Part shown: one piece after another, positions 8,325 through 19,199 of the stretch | How positions within the stretch are numbered: position 1 is the stretch's first letter | Layout of the letters: each line of letters starts with the position of its first letter | From: Sulfurimonas sp. | GTDB lineage: Bacteria; Campylobacterota; Campylobacteria; Campylobacterales; Sulfurimonadaceae | DNA length: 51,308 nucleotides | Direction: 5' to 3' | Assembly (NCBI GenBank): GCA_021648405.1 | Contig: JAKISX010000005.1 | Span: 1-51,308 of the forward strand | The notes under the pieces: model-generated | The model's database searches: none | What the model was told of the DNA's origin: nothing | What the model saw: the letters and a program-made list of their open reading frames with translations, nothing else | Translations under genes and position numbers: made by a program

Positions 8325-11156
8325 TTATTTTTTATGCAATTGTAATTCTATTTTTAAATACTCACCAGTATAAGAGCCTGTCTTCTCATAAGAAGATGCT
8401 AACTCTTCAGGTGGGCCTTCTGCGATGATGAGACCACCACCAGAACCACCCTCTGGACCCATATCTATAACCCAGTCTGCATTTTTAATCATATCTAGGT
8501 TATGCTCAATGATAAGTACACTGTTACCAAGCTCTACAAACTGATGAAGTACATTAGTAAGTCTATCAACATCTGCAAAATGTAGCCCCGTTGTTGGCTC
8601 ATCTAAGATATAAAGGGTTTTGCCTGTATCTTTTTTACTTAACTCTTTGCTTAGTTTAATCCTTTGTGCCTCTCCACCTGAGAGCGTAACTGCGTTTTGT
8701 CCAAGAGAGATATAACCCAATCCAACATCAACTAAAGTTTTCATTTTTAAGTTAATCTTTGGTATAGCTTTAAAAAACTCATATGCCTCATCAACGCTCA
8801 TATTTAAAACATCTGATATAGTTTTACCTTTATATAAAACCTCTAGCGTTTGTTGGTTATAGCGAGTCCCATTACATGAGTCACACTTCACCATGATGTC
8901 TGGCAAAAAGTGCATCTCTATTTTAATTTCACCCTCTCCCTGACACTTTTCACACCTACCACCTTTGACATTAAAGCTAAACCTAGAAGTGGTATATCCA
9001 CGGATTTGTGCCTCTTTTGTTTGAGAGAATAAATTTCTAATCTCATCCATTACACCCGTATAAGTTGCAGGATTACTTCTAGGAGTTCTTCCTATGGGAC
9101 TTTGATCAAGATATATAACCTTATCAACATGCTCTAGCCCTGTTATCTCAACACCAGCTACTTTGTTTACTTTTCTTGCATGGTTTAAAAGCTCCCTTGC
9201 AGTTGGAAGAAGTGTTTGAAGCATAAGTGAACTTTTTCCACTTCCACTAACTCCTGTAATACATACAAAGTTATTTAATGGAATTTTTGCGCTTAAATTT
9301 TCGATGTTGTTTATAGTTACATTTTTAATCTCTATATATTTTTCTTGAGGGCGTCTGTAAAAATACTCTATCTTTTTTCTTCCATAGAGATAATCAGCGG
9401 TAAGTGTTTTAGCTTTTTTGAGTTTTGCAAGTGTTCCTGCAAAAACCACTTCACCACCAAATTTCCCTGCTCCACTACCAATATCCACAATAAAATCTGC
9501 TGCTTCGATAGTCTCTTTATCATGCTCAACAACGATTACGCTATTGCCTTTTTCTTGTAAACTCCTTAGAGTTCTTATCAACTTCTTAGTATCTCTCTCA
9601 TGAAGACCAATACTAGGCTCATCTAAAACATATAAAACGCCAGTAAGTCCACTTCCTATTTGTGACGCTATACGGATTCTTTGTGCCTCTCCTCCACTTA
9701 TAGTTCTAGCATCGCGACCCAATGTGATATATCCAAGTCCAACATCAAACAAAAAGTATAGTCGCTCTCGTATCTCATTTAAAATAGGTTGGGCTACTTG
9801 GGTATTTTGAGAGTCAAGATATTTAAAATTCTCTTCATCTGCAAACCATTCATAAGTTTTTGCTATTGGCATATCTAAAAGTTCCGCTATCCCTTTTTGT
9901 CCAACTCTAACGGCTAAAGATTCTCTTTTTAATCTATGCGATTCACAAACATTACAAACTTTTTCACTCATATAATCAGCTAACTCTTTTTCATCTTTAA
10001 ACATATCGTAAGCGATTCTAATGATACCTGGAAATATTCTCTTTACTTTGTGATTCTTCCAAAGAAACTCTACTTCATCTATATTTCCATGCAGTATTGC
10101 TTTTTTTTGATACTCTGGTAGTTCTGAGTATGGGATAGTTATGTCTATATCATTATGGGCACAAAAACCCTTTAAAAATGTAAAGTAGTAGCCCTTGTTA
10201 AAGCCATACACAATCTTAACAGCACCCTTTTCTATAGATAAATCTATATCTATAATTTTATCTTGATCGAGTGCGTAACGAAGACCTAAGCCATCACACT
10301 CTTGACAAGCACCTTTTGGTGAATTAAACGAGAAAGAGAGAGGCTCTAGTGGATCAAAACTTATTTTACAATCAAAACAAGCATTATGTTCAGAATAGTG
10401 CATTTGATGTTGTTTTAAACCTAACTCTTTATGGTTTAGTATATCAATTTCGAGTTCACCATAACTCTCTTTTAAAGCTTTTTCAACATCTGCTGCTATT
10501 CTTTCTTTATTTTCTGGTTTTACTACAACTCTATCTATCACAACTTTTATGGTATGTTTTTTTGTTTTTGAGAGCTCTATCTCCTCATCAAGCCTAACCA
10601 TCACACCATCTATCATAGCTCTTACATAGCCCTTATGAACAAGGGACTCAAGCAAATCTGCATAAGAGCCCTTCTTCTCTCTTACAAGTGGAGCCAAAAG
10701 AACAAGTTTTGCATCTTGTGGAAGTTTATGAACTTCACCGATAATATCTGAAGCCGACATCTGTGAGATAACTTTTTTACATGCATGGCAATGTTGTACC
10801 CCAACTCTTGCATATAAAAGTCTAAAATAATCATATATCTCTGTAATAGTACCAACAGTTGAACGGGGATTTTTACTTGTTGTCTTTTGGTCTATGGCAA
10901 TAGCAGGTGTAAGTCCCTCTATTTTATCTACATCAGGTTTCCCAACACGATCAAGGAACTGCCTTGCATATGAACTTAGAGACTCCATATATCGTCTTTG
11001 TCCCTCTGCATAAAGAGTATCAAATGCTAAGGTTGACTTTCCACTTCCACTAATCCCAGTCATTACAACTAACTTGTTTTTTGGGATAGTTAAATTTATA
11101 TTTTTTAAATTATTTTCACGCGCACCAGTTATAACTATGCTATCTTTTTTAAACAT
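8325..11156 (-). CDS. uvrA: UvrABC system protein A (excinuclease ATPase)
   Basis: ITGARENNLKNI, two Walker A sites (GISGSGKSTLAFDTLYAEGQRRY; GVSGSGKSSL), LSGGEAQRIKL and zinc-binding CxxC pairs. Confidence 0.98.
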   Translation of the reverse strand: MFKKDSIVITGARENNLKNINLTIPKNKLVVMTGISGSGKSTLAFDTLYAEGQRRYMESLSSYARQFLDRVGKPDVDKIEGLTPAIAIDQKTTSKNPRSTVGTITEIYDYFRLLYARVGVQHCHACKKVISQMSASDIIGEVHKLPQDAKLVLLAPLVREKKGSYADLLESLVHKGYVRAMIDGVMVRLDEEIELSKTKKHTIKVVIDRVVVKPENKERIAADVEKALKESYGELEIDILNHKELGLKQHQMHYSEHNACFDCKISFDPLEPLSFSFNSPKGACQECDGLGLRYALDQDKIIDIDLSIEKGAVKIVYGFNKGYYFTFLKGFCAHNDIDITIPYSELPEYQKKAILHGNIDEVEFLWKNHKVKRIFPGIIRIAYDMFKDEKELADYMSEKVCNVCESHRLKRESLAVRVGQKGIAELLDMPIAKTYEWFADEENFKYLDSQNTQVAQPILNEIRERLYFLFDVGLGYITLGRDARTISGGEAQRIRIASQIGSGLTGVLYVLDEPSIGLHERDTKKLIRTLRSLQEKGNSVIVVEHDKETIEAADFIVDIGSGAGKFGGEVVFAGTLAKLKKAKTLTADYLYGRKKIEYFYRRPQEKYIEIKNVTINNIENLSAKIPLNNFVCITGVSGSGKSSLMLQTLLPTARELLNHARKVNKVAGVEITGLEHVDKVIYLDQSPIGRTPRSNPATYTGVMDEIRNLFSQTKEAQIRGYTTSRFSFNVKGGRCEKCQGEGEIKIEMHFLPDIMVKCDSCNGTRYNQQTLEVLYKGKTISDVLNMSVDEAYEFFKAIPKINLKMKTLVDVGLGYISLGQNAVTLSGGEAQRIKLSKELSKKDTGKTLYILDEPTTGLHFADVDRLTNVLHQFVELGNSVLIIEHNLDMIKNADWVIDMGPEGGSGGGLIIAEGPPEELASSYEKTGSYTGEYLKIELQLHKK

Positions 11157-11919
11157 TAATAAAAATCCTATATATTAAATATGTAACTATTAGCATGTAA
11201 AAACTAACTAATAGTTTTTTTTGAAAAACATTATCTATTTTATCTTTTAAATTAATTCCAATATATACACCAATCAATGATGCTAATCCAATTATAATAC
11301 CACTCTCAAAATTAATATCACTACTAATAGAGTGTGAAATCATCCCCGAAACTGAAGAGAAAACTACAAAAAACAAACCAGCCGAAGTAGCTTTTTTTGG
11401 CGATACATCTAAAAATCCAATTAAAATTGGTATGAGTAAAAGCCCTCCACCAACACCAATAGTCATACTTATTGCACCAATAACTAAACCAATTAAAAAA
11501 AGAACAATCTTATTTGCATCTTGAGGTTTTGTACATTTTTGAGTTTTAAAAAACATTTTTATTATTGCAAAAACAATAAATATTAAAAAAATAATCTCTA
11601 AAGTTTTATCATTAAAACTTGAAGTTATAAAACCACTGAAAAATGCACCGCTAAAGCCACCAATACAGATGATAGAAACCATCGGTATATCTAACGTTCC
11701 TTTTTTAGCATTTAAATAACTACCATAAATAGAACTAAAAACCATCTGCAACACAGATATACCTATAGCTTCTTTAGTTGCATAACCTAAAAATAACAGC
11801 ATTGGGATTAAAATAGCTCCACCACCAATACCTAAAAAACCAGATACTACACCAACTCCAGCACCAAGGACTATAAGTTCAACCATCATTAAGCCTAAAA
11901 CTTTTATCGAATTATACAC
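11149..11919 (-). CDS. TSUP family (TauE/SafE) sulfite exporter-like membrane protein
   Basis: Multi-TM protein with repeated GxGGGxLxxP motifs (GIGGGAILIPML, GVGGGLLLIPIL). Confidence 0.85.
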   Translation of the reverse strand: MYNSIKVLGLMMVELIVLGAGVGVVSGFLGIGGGAILIPMLLFLGYATKEAIGISVLQMVFSSIYGSYLNAKKGTLDIPMVSIICIGGFSGAFFSGFITSSFNDKTLEIIFLIFIVFAIIKMFFKTQKCTKPQDANKIVLFLIGLVIGAISMTIGVGGGLLLIPILIGFLDVSPKKATSAGLFFVVFSSVSGMISHSISSDINFESGIIIGLASLIGVYIGINLKDKIDNVFQKKLLVSFYMLIVTYLIYRIFINV

Positions 11920-11981
11920 AATACCTGCTTTAGGATAGTTTTATTTATTAGTGTTTTATATATATTTGTGCTTTAATAAAG

Positions 11982-11987
11982 TATAAT
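11982..11987 (+). promoter_or_regulatory. Putative -10 element (TATAAT) upstream of the CheX-like/fliN operon
   Basis: Perfect TATAAT about 25 nt upstream of the ATG, with an AAAGGA ribosome-binding site in between. Confidence 0.4.
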
Positions 11988-12011
11988 AAATTCATACAAG
12001 AAAGGATAAAG

Positions 12012-12440
12012 ATGATAAGTACAATAATTCAAGCTGCTGAGAATTTTTGCGTACACCAAATTAGACAACCTCATAGTACGCATAATGATATAAATGAAGC
12101 TAGAACACTTATTGCTTACATAGATATAAATACACTTAACAGTGAAAAATATAGAATTTATCTATCTGCGGATGTAGGGTTTATTCAAAGAATATCTTTT
12201 ATATTTTTAGAAGAGGAGCAAAGTGATGAAGAAACGCTTATTGATATGCTTTTAGAAACTGTAAATCTAATTGTTGGAAGCGCTAAAGTTTTGGCGGAAA
12301 ACTCCGATAATCCTTATACTATTGCCACTCCAAATTTTGAAAAAAATGGTGTGTTTGATTTGGAGTATGATGAGGTTAAAACTGTACAAATACAAGATGA
12401 TAAATTATCTATCGCCATTAGGAATATAACTCAAAAATGA
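12012..12440 (+). CDS. CheC/CheX-like chemotaxis phosphatase domain protein
   Basis: The C-terminal half contains DMLLETVNLIVG, matching the CheC/CheX/FliY active-site pattern [DS]xxxExxNxxxG. Confidence 0.7.
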   Translation: MISTIIQAAENFCVHQIRQPHSTHNDINEARTLIAYIDINTLNSEKYRIYLSADVGFIQRISFIFLEEEQSDEETLIDMLLETVNLIVGSAKVLAENSDNPYTIATPNFEKNGVFDLEYDEVKTVQIQDDKLSIAIRNITQK

Positions 12441-12766
12441 GAACAAAACACTATAATGAAAAAACAAAACCTTATGATGAAGATGAATTATCATGGATGA
12501 ACTATTCTGGTCTTTTAGATATGGAGGTTGAATTTGTTTCTGATTTAGGTGAAACAGAACAAACTGTAGCTGAGATTTTAGATCTTAAAAAAGGATCTAT
12601 TATAGACCTTGAAAAACCTGCTGGTGAATCTGTAGAAGCATATGTAAATGGTCGTATTCTTGGCAAAGGTGAAGTTATGGTTTATGAAAAAAATCTTGCT
12701 ATTCGTATAAATGAAATTCTTGATTCTAGTGCTGTACTATATCATCTATCTAAAGAGCGCTTATGA
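12437..12766 (+). CDS. fliN: Flagellar motor switch protein FliN
   Basis: SpoA/FliN domain: MEVEFVSDLGETEQTVAEILDLKKGSIIDLEKPAGESVEAYVNGRILGKGEVMVYEKNLAIRI. Confidence 0.93.
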   Translation: MRTKHYNEKTKPYDEDELSWMNYSGLLDMEVEFVSDLGETEQTVAEILDLKKGSIIDLEKPAGESVEAYVNGRILGKGEVMVYEKNLAIRINEILDSSAVLYHLSKERL

Positions 12767-13680
12767 TTAAACTCTTTTTACTTTTTTTATTACCTTTAAC
12801 TCTATTTGGTTCAAAAATTTTAAGCTACAATGTTTATGATAGGACTGATAGAGTTGATATTATGATTACTTTTGACACACCATATACTGGTAAAATTAAA
12901 AAAAGTACTGCAGAATCAAAAATCATAATTAAGCTTCAAGATACATCTATTGAATCTTCAAAATTAAAACAAATATCTTCTAAATATCTTAATATTTTAT
13001 CTATCACTCCTATGTCAAACTATGTTAAAATTGTAGCCTCTGTTCCATCCAATGTTGTTTTAAGAGCTTCAAAAACTGCCGATGCATATGGGTTAAGACT
13101 TAGATTTCAAGACAAGGCTGTAGGTACTAAAAACAAAACTGCGCAAATACAACAAACAAATAAAGAATTTTTATCAACACTTCCAACTAAAAAAGATGAA
13201 ACAGTAACTGATCGCTATATTATTGTTGTCTCATTATTAATAGCAGGAATAATAATATTATTTGTTATTAGAAAAAAGGTAACACCTGTACATCTTTTAA
13301 AAAATAAAACTACTCCAACAAAAGAAAAATCTTGGTTGTTTAATCAAACAAATACTAACAAACAAACCCCCACTAAAGAGCCAAGTGAGGACAGTAGTGT
13401 ATCGATTAGATTTCAAAAAGATATAGATGAAAAAAACAGTGTAGTTATGCTTGATTTTATGGATCAAAGCTATCTTGTGCTAATGGGAACATCAAATATA
13501 CTACTTGATAAATTTAATGATAATAAACCAATTACACAAGGCGATTTTGAGAGCATACTTCAAGATAAACATCAAATACTAGAAGAGTTTTTATCAAAAA
13601 AAGAACAATCACATCCTACTAAAGAGCAACAGGTAAAGTCATACTCTCAAAAAGCATCAACTATATCTTATGATACTTAA
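12763..13680 (+). CDS. FliO-like flagellar assembly protein (N-terminal periplasmic domain, single TM, cytoplasmic tail)
   Basis: Signal peptide, AMIN-like beta-rich domain, TM (IIVVSLLIAGIIILFVI), then MLDFMDQSYLVLMGTSNILLDKF; directly follows fliN. Confidence 0.6.
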   Translation: MIKLFLLFLLPLTLFGSKILSYNVYDRTDRVDIMITFDTPYTGKIKKSTAESKIIIKLQDTSIESSKLKQISSKYLNILSITPMSNYVKIVASVPSNVVLRASKTADAYGLRLRFQDKAVGTKNKTAQIQQTNKEFLSTLPTKKDETVTDRYIIVVSLLIAGIIILFVIRKKVTPVHLLKNKTTPTKEKSWLFNQTNTNKQTPTKEPSEDSSVSIRFQKDIDEKNSVVMLDFMDQSYLVLMGTSNILLDKFNDNKPITQGDFESILQDKHQILEEFLSKKEQSHPTKEQQVKSYSQKASTISYDT

Positions 13681-14816
13681 GAAATATCTCTTAGGTATCT
13701 CTCTTTCAATAACTTCTTAATTATCTTTATTTGATTACACTTAAGCTCATAAGACTCATCCATCATCTTACTTGAATGATAAACTTCAGTTACAGTAATT
13801 CCAAAAGGATCTTTTTTCTCTTTAATTTGTTTGTTATCATCATTAAAAGAGTAAAGATAAAGATTTTTCCGAGTATGTTGAATATAATATGTTAATACTA
13901 TCTCATCTGTATGTTTTTTTTCAATTGCAAGAACTACTCTTTGGTTTTCTTTGTAGTTATCATCAAGTGTTAATATTTTTCTAGCTTCTTCTACACACAT
14001 AAATCCTATATAAAATTTATTATATAATCCATGATATCTTTGTGTATTTTCAGTCATCAAAAAGCCCATATCTAACACATGTTTTTTATGTAAACGCAAA
14101 GTTTTTGTAAGCCAGCTCATTGTATTGTAATATCTAAAATAATGTAACTTAAGAGTATTTGCTTCAATCATTTTTTTAGATTTAGATTTTTGCTTTGGTG
14201 CTATCTCTTTAATGCTTGGATTTTTAATATACTCCAAAACATTTGATGATGAATACTCTTTTGTAAACCAAACTGTACAATAAGATGGAAACTGTTTAAA
14301 ACCCGTAGCCCCATCATTTAATATAATAAGTGCTTTTATCTCATAATTTGGAAATATTATCTCTAGTAGTGCTTTTTTCTTTCTAAGCCTTTTTCTAAGT
14401 TTTAATACATTTTTCACAAGTGTCATTTCTACAAAAAACAGCTCATTATTACGAGTAATAAACATAGCATCAAATTCACTTATTTCACGACTTTTTGTAC
14501 GATAAACAATTTGTTGTTTTTCGCTAATGGAGAGTGTGTTTGGAAAAGATTTATCTTTATTTTGATGAAATCCTTTTAATATAAACTTTTGTATTTCATC
14601 ATTTTCTTCAGCATATTTAATAAGTTTTTCATAAAGAAAATTTTCATAAACTTCACCCTCAAAAGAACGATATGAACTTAAATATTGTGGGTCATCTTCT
14701 TCTATACCTTTAGCGATTAAAGATAAAAGATGTTTTACATTATATTCATAGTGTAGTAAATTATCAGATATATTGCTTTCATCTAAATTTCTAATATCTT
14801 GGCTTATTTCTAGCAT
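13677..14816 (-). CDS. Conserved hypothetical protein, possible PD-(D/E)XK-like fold
   Basis: Core EFDAMFITRNNELFFVEMT...KALIILNDG resembles a D-x(n)-ExT nuclease-fold core; no confident family match. Confidence 0.5.
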   Translation of the reverse strand: MLEISQDIRNLDESNISDNLLHYEYNVKHLLSLIAKGIEEDDPQYLSSYRSFEGEVYENFLYEKLIKYAEENDEIQKFILKGFHQNKDKSFPNTLSISEKQQIVYRTKSREISEFDAMFITRNNELFFVEMTLVKNVLKLRKRLRKKKALLEIIFPNYEIKALIILNDGATGFKQFPSYCTVWFTKEYSSSNVLEYIKNPSIKEIAPKQKSKSKKMIEANTLKLHYFRYYNTMSWLTKTLRLHKKHVLDMGFLMTENTQRYHGLYNKFYIGFMCVEEARKILTLDDNYKENQRVVLAIEKKHTDEIVLTYYIQHTRKNLYLYSFNDDNKQIKEKKDPFGITVTEVYHSSKMMDESYELKCNQIKIIKKLLKERYLRDIS

Positions 14817-15754
14817 TAAGCCATCTCGCTTTTTTTAAAAAAATCATCAATAATATCGCGATATTCTTTTATATCACTTACATGATTTACTAAGTCTCTA
14901 AGAGCTGAAGCACCACAGTAACCTTTAGAGTATGTGTGTGTATGTTTTCTAAACATAACTACACCATGAGATCCATAAAAATCTACCATCTTATCAAAAT
15001 GTTCTAGAATTATTTTATGTTTAAGTGAAGATGATATATCTGGTGAGCCCGTTTTAAGTTGATGAAATACCCAAGGGGCACCAACAGCACCACGACCAAT
15101 CATTACACCATTAGTACCAGTATGTTCTAGTACCCACTTAGCTTTCTCATAAGAATCTATATCCCCATTTGCTATAACAGGGATAGATACAGCTTTTTTA
15201 ATCTCTGCTATTGCATCATAATCAACTGCTTCTTTAAATTTTCCAGCCCTAGTCCTACCATGGACAGCTAAAAAATCAGCCCCACTATCTTCAACCATTT
15301 TGGCTATATCGATGTGGTTTTTCTTCTGGAAACCAAGTCTAATTTTAACACTTGTTTGTTTTTTATTTGATGTTTCTTTTATAGTTTTAATAAGTGAACC
15401 CATAAGACGAAGATTTAAAAGTAAAGAGCTTCCACTTCCATGTCCTACAACTTTTGGAACTGGACAACCACAGTTTAAATCTATAATATCAATACCGTCA
15501 TGGGTATTTAATATCTCTACAGCATCACGAACTACATCTACATTCGATCCTGATATTTGAACAGAATAAGGGTCCTCTAGAGGAGATTTCTCTAACATGT
15601 GTAAGGTTTTTTTAGAGTTATTTGCAAGAGCGTTAGAGCTTAACATCTCACTTACAGTAAGATCAGCTCCAAATTTTTTAACGATACTTCTAAATGGTAG
15701 GTCTGTAAATCCAGCGAGTGGTGCTAATATATATACAGGCTTATCAAATCTCAT
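14816..15754 (-). CDS. dus: tRNA-dihydrouridine synthase
   Basis: APLAGFTDLPFR, DLNCGCPVPKV, VHGRTR, PVIANGDI and GVMIGRGAVGAPW. Confidence 0.95.
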   Translation of the reverse strand: MRFDKPVYILAPLAGFTDLPFRSIVKKFGADLTVSEMLSSNALANNSKKTLHMLEKSPLEDPYSVQISGSNVDVVRDAVEILNTHDGIDIIDLNCGCPVPKVVGHGSGSSLLLNLRLMGSLIKTIKETSNKKQTSVKIRLGFQKKNHIDIAKMVEDSGADFLAVHGRTRAGKFKEAVDYDAIAEIKKAVSIPVIANGDIDSYEKAKWVLEHTGTNGVMIGRGAVGAPWVFHQLKTGSPDISSSLKHKIILEHFDKMVDFYGSHGVVMFRKHTHTYSKGYCGASALRDLVNHVSDIKEYRDIIDDFFKKSEMA

Positions 15755-15760
15755 CTAATA

Positions 15761-16777
15761 TTATACAAATAAATCTATGCTAAAATTTTTACCACACTCT
15801 TTAAGTGCGCGATAAGATTTAAAATTTAAAAATTCATCTTCTGATGTATTATTTAGTAACTCATCTGCAGGAGCTAGCATCTCTAAATCAAAAAGAGTAT
15901 ATAAGTAAGCTCCAATTATCTCTTCGGAATTTTCACTTAAGCTCTCAAATAATTTCATTCTTTGTTCTGGAATCATGTTTAAAGATACTGCTCTTGATAT
16001 AGCAATATAATCATCTCCATCTAATTCTAATTGTGAAAATAAAGATATCAGCTCATCATTTATTATCTCTAAAGTATTTTCATCTGCATTAATTCTAGAT
16101 AATATAATATACAAAGCTTCTTTTGATAAATTTTCTTTGTACTTTTCAATAGCATAAAATGGTGATTCTTTTACAAAATCAACATACACTTCTTCTAGCA
16201 AATCTTTAGTATATTTATCACTTGCATTTAATATGTTCTCAGCTGATAACTCACCATTTTTGTACATATTTCTTAGGTTAATGATTGTAAGTTGATTTGA
16301 ATAAGCTAGTGAATATTTTTTTAAATCTACTACATTTCCATTTTTTAATTCTTCAATTATCTCTAAAATTTTATTAATTTTTTCATTTGAAGTATCAGGC
16401 TTCAGACCAACACCAGCCATTAAATTTGAGTTATCAATAACTGCACCTAATAGTTTGTATCTATCAGTTTTATAAACATGAGAACGCTTTTGCTTACCTA
16501 AATATGCATCTACAATTGAATCAATAAATTTTTCGTAATCTTTATCATATTTTCTGTGACCTAACCCATTTAATAAAGAATAAAATGCCATATGCAATAG
16601 ACTAGCTATATATAAAATTAATAATGGTACTGTGATTAATATTGCAATTGAAATAGATGGTAATTGTACTCCAAATAAGTTTACTGCATAACTATCTTGT
16701 GTTACAAATGCGTAAACATACCATCCAACTATAACTATTAATAAAAATGATGCTGTTGTATATCTTTTTAAGTACAT
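15761..16777 (-). CDS. Hypothetical membrane protein (two N-terminal TM segments plus helical cytoplasmic region)
   Basis: Intact 338-aa ORF with hydrophobic segments near the N terminus; same strand as dus. Confidence 0.6.
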   Translation of the reverse strand: MYLKRYTTASFLLIVIVGWYVYAFVTQDSYAVNLFGVQLPSISIAILITVPLLILYIASLLHMAFYSLLNGLGHRKYDKDYEKFIDSIVDAYLGKQKRSHVYKTDRYKLLGAVIDNSNLMAGVGLKPDTSNEKINKILEIIEELKNGNVVDLKKYSLAYSNQLTIINLRNMYKNGELSAENILNASDKYTKDLLEEVYVDFVKESPFYAIEKYKENLSKEALYIILSRINADENTLEIINDELISLFSQLELDGDDYIAISRAVSLNMIPEQRMKLFESLSENSEEIIGAYLYTLFDLEMLAPADELLNNTSEDEFLNFKSYRALKECGKNFSIDLFV

Positions 16778-16785
16778 ATTTGCCC

Positions 16786-17136
16786 TTAACTTGATTTTTC
16801 TACTATCTCTCTACAATCGATACAGTATATTGCGTGTGGCTTTACTTTTAAGCGTTGAAAACCTATTGGATCTTCACACATTTCGCAAATTCCGTATTCC
16901 TTACTTGATATTTTAGCTAATGTTACATTAATCTCTTGTAATTCTCTATTTTGCTGAGATACAATCGCACTCTCTATCATAGAACTATTGCTGTTTGAAG
17001 CATGGTCTGCCTCATCATTTAATTCTTGTCCGCTCAATTGATTAAGTTCAGCATTTACATCATCTATATTTTTATTTATCTGCTCTTTACGACTTTTTAA
17101 AATCTCTTTAAAATATTCAAATTCACTATCTTGCAA
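16786..17136 (-). CDS. DksA/TraR-family zinc-finger transcription regulator
   Basis: C-terminal CEMCEDPIGFQRLKVKPHAIYCIDCRE zinc finger and DEADHAS motif. Confidence 0.92.
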   Translation of the reverse strand: MQDSEFEYFKEILKSRKEQINKNIDDVNAELNQLSGQELNDEADHASNSNSSMIESAIVSQQNRELQEINVTLAKISSKEYGICEMCEDPIGFQRLKVKPHAIYCIDCREIVEKSS

Positions 17137-17158
17137 ACTGTAATCCTTGTCTTAACTT

Positions 17159-17617
17159 TCATTTATGATATGGATGGTTACTTAAAATTGAAAAACCTCT
17201 ATATATTTGTTCTAAAAGCACAGCTTTAACAATTTTATGACTCATAGTTATTTTTCCTAAGCTAATAACTTTGTCACTTTTATTTAAAAAAGCCTCTTCA
17301 AAACCATAAGCTCCACCAATGAAAAATTTAATCGCAAGTTTATCATTTAATAGCTTACTAAATTCATAAGAATCAATTATTTTTCCATCTGGATGTAAAG
17401 TAATACTATAACCATTGCTAATATAAGGATTTAATACCTTAGTATATGCCTCTTGTGAGGCTTTTTGGGAGATAGTGTGTGCTTTTGTTACATCTTTATT
17501 AAAAATTACAATATCTTGCACTTTAGCAAAACGACTTATCATTTTTGTAAACTCTTTACATAATGGATCATAAGTTGAACGTTCATTTTTAGCTATAGAG
17601 ATAATATCTATCTTCAC
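17159..17617 (-). CDS. rlmH: 23S rRNA (pseudouridine1915-N3)-methyltransferase RlmH
   Basis: Short SPOUT protein: [56 protein letters not shown]. Confidence 0.94.
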   Translation of the reverse strand: MKIDIISIAKNERSTYDPLCKEFTKMISRFAKVQDIVIFNKDVTKAHTISQKASQEAYTKVLNPYISNGYSITLHPDGKIIDSYEFSKLLNDKLAIKFFIGGAYGFEEAFLNKSDKVISLGKITMSHKIVKAVLLEQIYRGFSILSNHPYHK

Positions 17618-18177
17618 TTTAAAAGATCGCTTCCAACAACCCTATAAGTTACATTTTCAAATTTATCTTCTAGTTTAACACCACCAATAACACCAACTGG
17701 ATGTTTTGAAATTAAAGAGAGATTTTCTATCTTACTGCCAAGTATATTTGAGATGTTATTTTTTGTATTTGTTTCTCTATATGGACCCAAGCCAATATAA
17801 TTTAGATCCATTTGATTAGCTTCAAGTATCTCTTTTTCATTATGAGTAGATATACCTAATAATTTGTCGTTTTTAATTATTTGTCTTAATATATCAACTG
17901 ATTTAAAGATATTTTCATCAATTAACTTTAAATCTTCTTGTCCAAGATGGACACCATCACAATACTCTATTAATTCATATTTATCATTTACAATTAAAAA
18001 ACCATCAAATAGTTGTCTAATAATAATTAATTGTTGTTTTATAAAAGTAATATCTGATGTTTTGTTTCTATATTGTATAACTTTAGCATCATTTTTATTT
18101 GCAATATTGACAAATTCTTCTACACTTAGAACATGTGTATCTAATAAACCTTGATCACATAAGGCATATAGTTGCAT
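17614..18177 (-). CDS. Thiamine-phosphate synthase/TenI-like protein
   Basis: ThiE-like motifs [55 protein letters not shown]. Confidence 0.85.
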   Translation of the reverse strand: MQLYALCDQGLLDTHVLSVEEFVNIANKNDAKVIQYRNKTSDITFIKQQLIIIRQLFDGFLIVNDKYELIEYCDGVHLGQEDLKLIDENIFKSVDILRQIIKNDKLLGISTHNEKEILEANQMDLNYIGLGPYRETNTKNNISNILGSKIENLSLISKHPVGVIGGVKLEDKFENVTYRVVGSDLLK

Positions 18178-18179
18178 GA

Positions 18180-19028
18180 TTAATTATTATTATCAAACAT
18201 AATCAATAAATCACTCAAAGTTTTTTTAAGTTCATTTCGATTTACAATCATGTCAACTGCACCTTTTTCAAGTAAAAATTCTGCGCGTTGAAATCCATCA
18301 GGAAGAGCAGAACCAATAGTTTGCTCAATTACACGCTGACCTGCAAAACCAACTAACGCACCAGGTTCAGCAATGATTATATCGCCTAATGTTGCGAATG
18401 AAGCGGATACACCACCCATGGTTGGATCTGTTAGCACTGATATATACGGAAGATTATTTTTTGCTAACTTTGCTAATGCTGCTGAAGTTTTGCTCATTTG
18501 AAGTAGTGAAAATGTTGATTCTTGCATTCTCGCTCCACCAGAGGCACAAAGGATAATTACCCCTTGTTTCTTTTCAATTCCGCGCGTAACTGCACGGACT
18601 ATTTTCTCACCCTCTACAGAGCCAAGAGAACCACCCATAAATGCAAAATCAAATATAACTACCTGAGCATCAACACCATTAATTTTCATCTCACCACTAA
18701 CAACAGATGAGTAACGACCAGTTTTTTTATGCCCCTCTTCTATACGAGTCTTATATGATTTTTTATCTGAAAAGTTAAGTGGGTCAATTGGTTTCAAATT
18801 AGCATCAAATTCTACAAATGTATCTTCATCAGCTAAAAGCTTAATACGCTCTTTTACACCTATTCTCAAATGAAAACCACATTTAGGGCATACATAATTT
18901 TGATTTTCTACTTCTTTATAGTACATTAACGACTGACAAGATTTACACTTAACCCAATGAGACGAAGCTTTATTCTTGGTAGGTTGTTTTTTATCTGAAT
19001 TTCTAGAAAAGATGTTAAATAGGTTCAA
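18180..19028 (-). CDS. accD: Acetyl-CoA carboxylase carboxyltransferase subunit beta
   Basis: Zinc ribbon (CKSCQSLMYYKEVENQNYVCPKCGFHLRI), DFAFMGGSLGSVEGEKI, SGGARMQES and DPTMGGVSASFA. Confidence 0.96.
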   Translation of the reverse strand: MNLFNIFSRNSDKKQPTKNKASSHWVKCKSCQSLMYYKEVENQNYVCPKCGFHLRIGVKERIKLLADEDTFVEFDANLKPIDPLNFSDKKSYKTRIEEGHKKTGRYSSVVSGEMKINGVDAQVVIFDFAFMGGSLGSVEGEKIVRAVTRGIEKKQGVIILCASGGARMQESTFSLLQMSKTSAALAKLAKNNLPYISVLTDPTMGGVSASFATLGDIIIAEPGALVGFAGQRVIEQTIGSALPDGFQRAEFLLEKGAVDMIVNRNELKKTLSDLLIMFDNNN

Positions 19029-19199
19029 AAAAAGTCCTTAAAATTATAATAATGAGGGCAATTATACCCTAATTTAGCTAAATATTAAAACTTTTTAAAG
19101 TGTTTTTCAAGGCTGATTCATTCCAATTGCCTGTTCGTCATCTTCGGACTTGACCTATGGATATTAAAGATGTGTTCCAAAAAAAATTTGATTTTTCAT

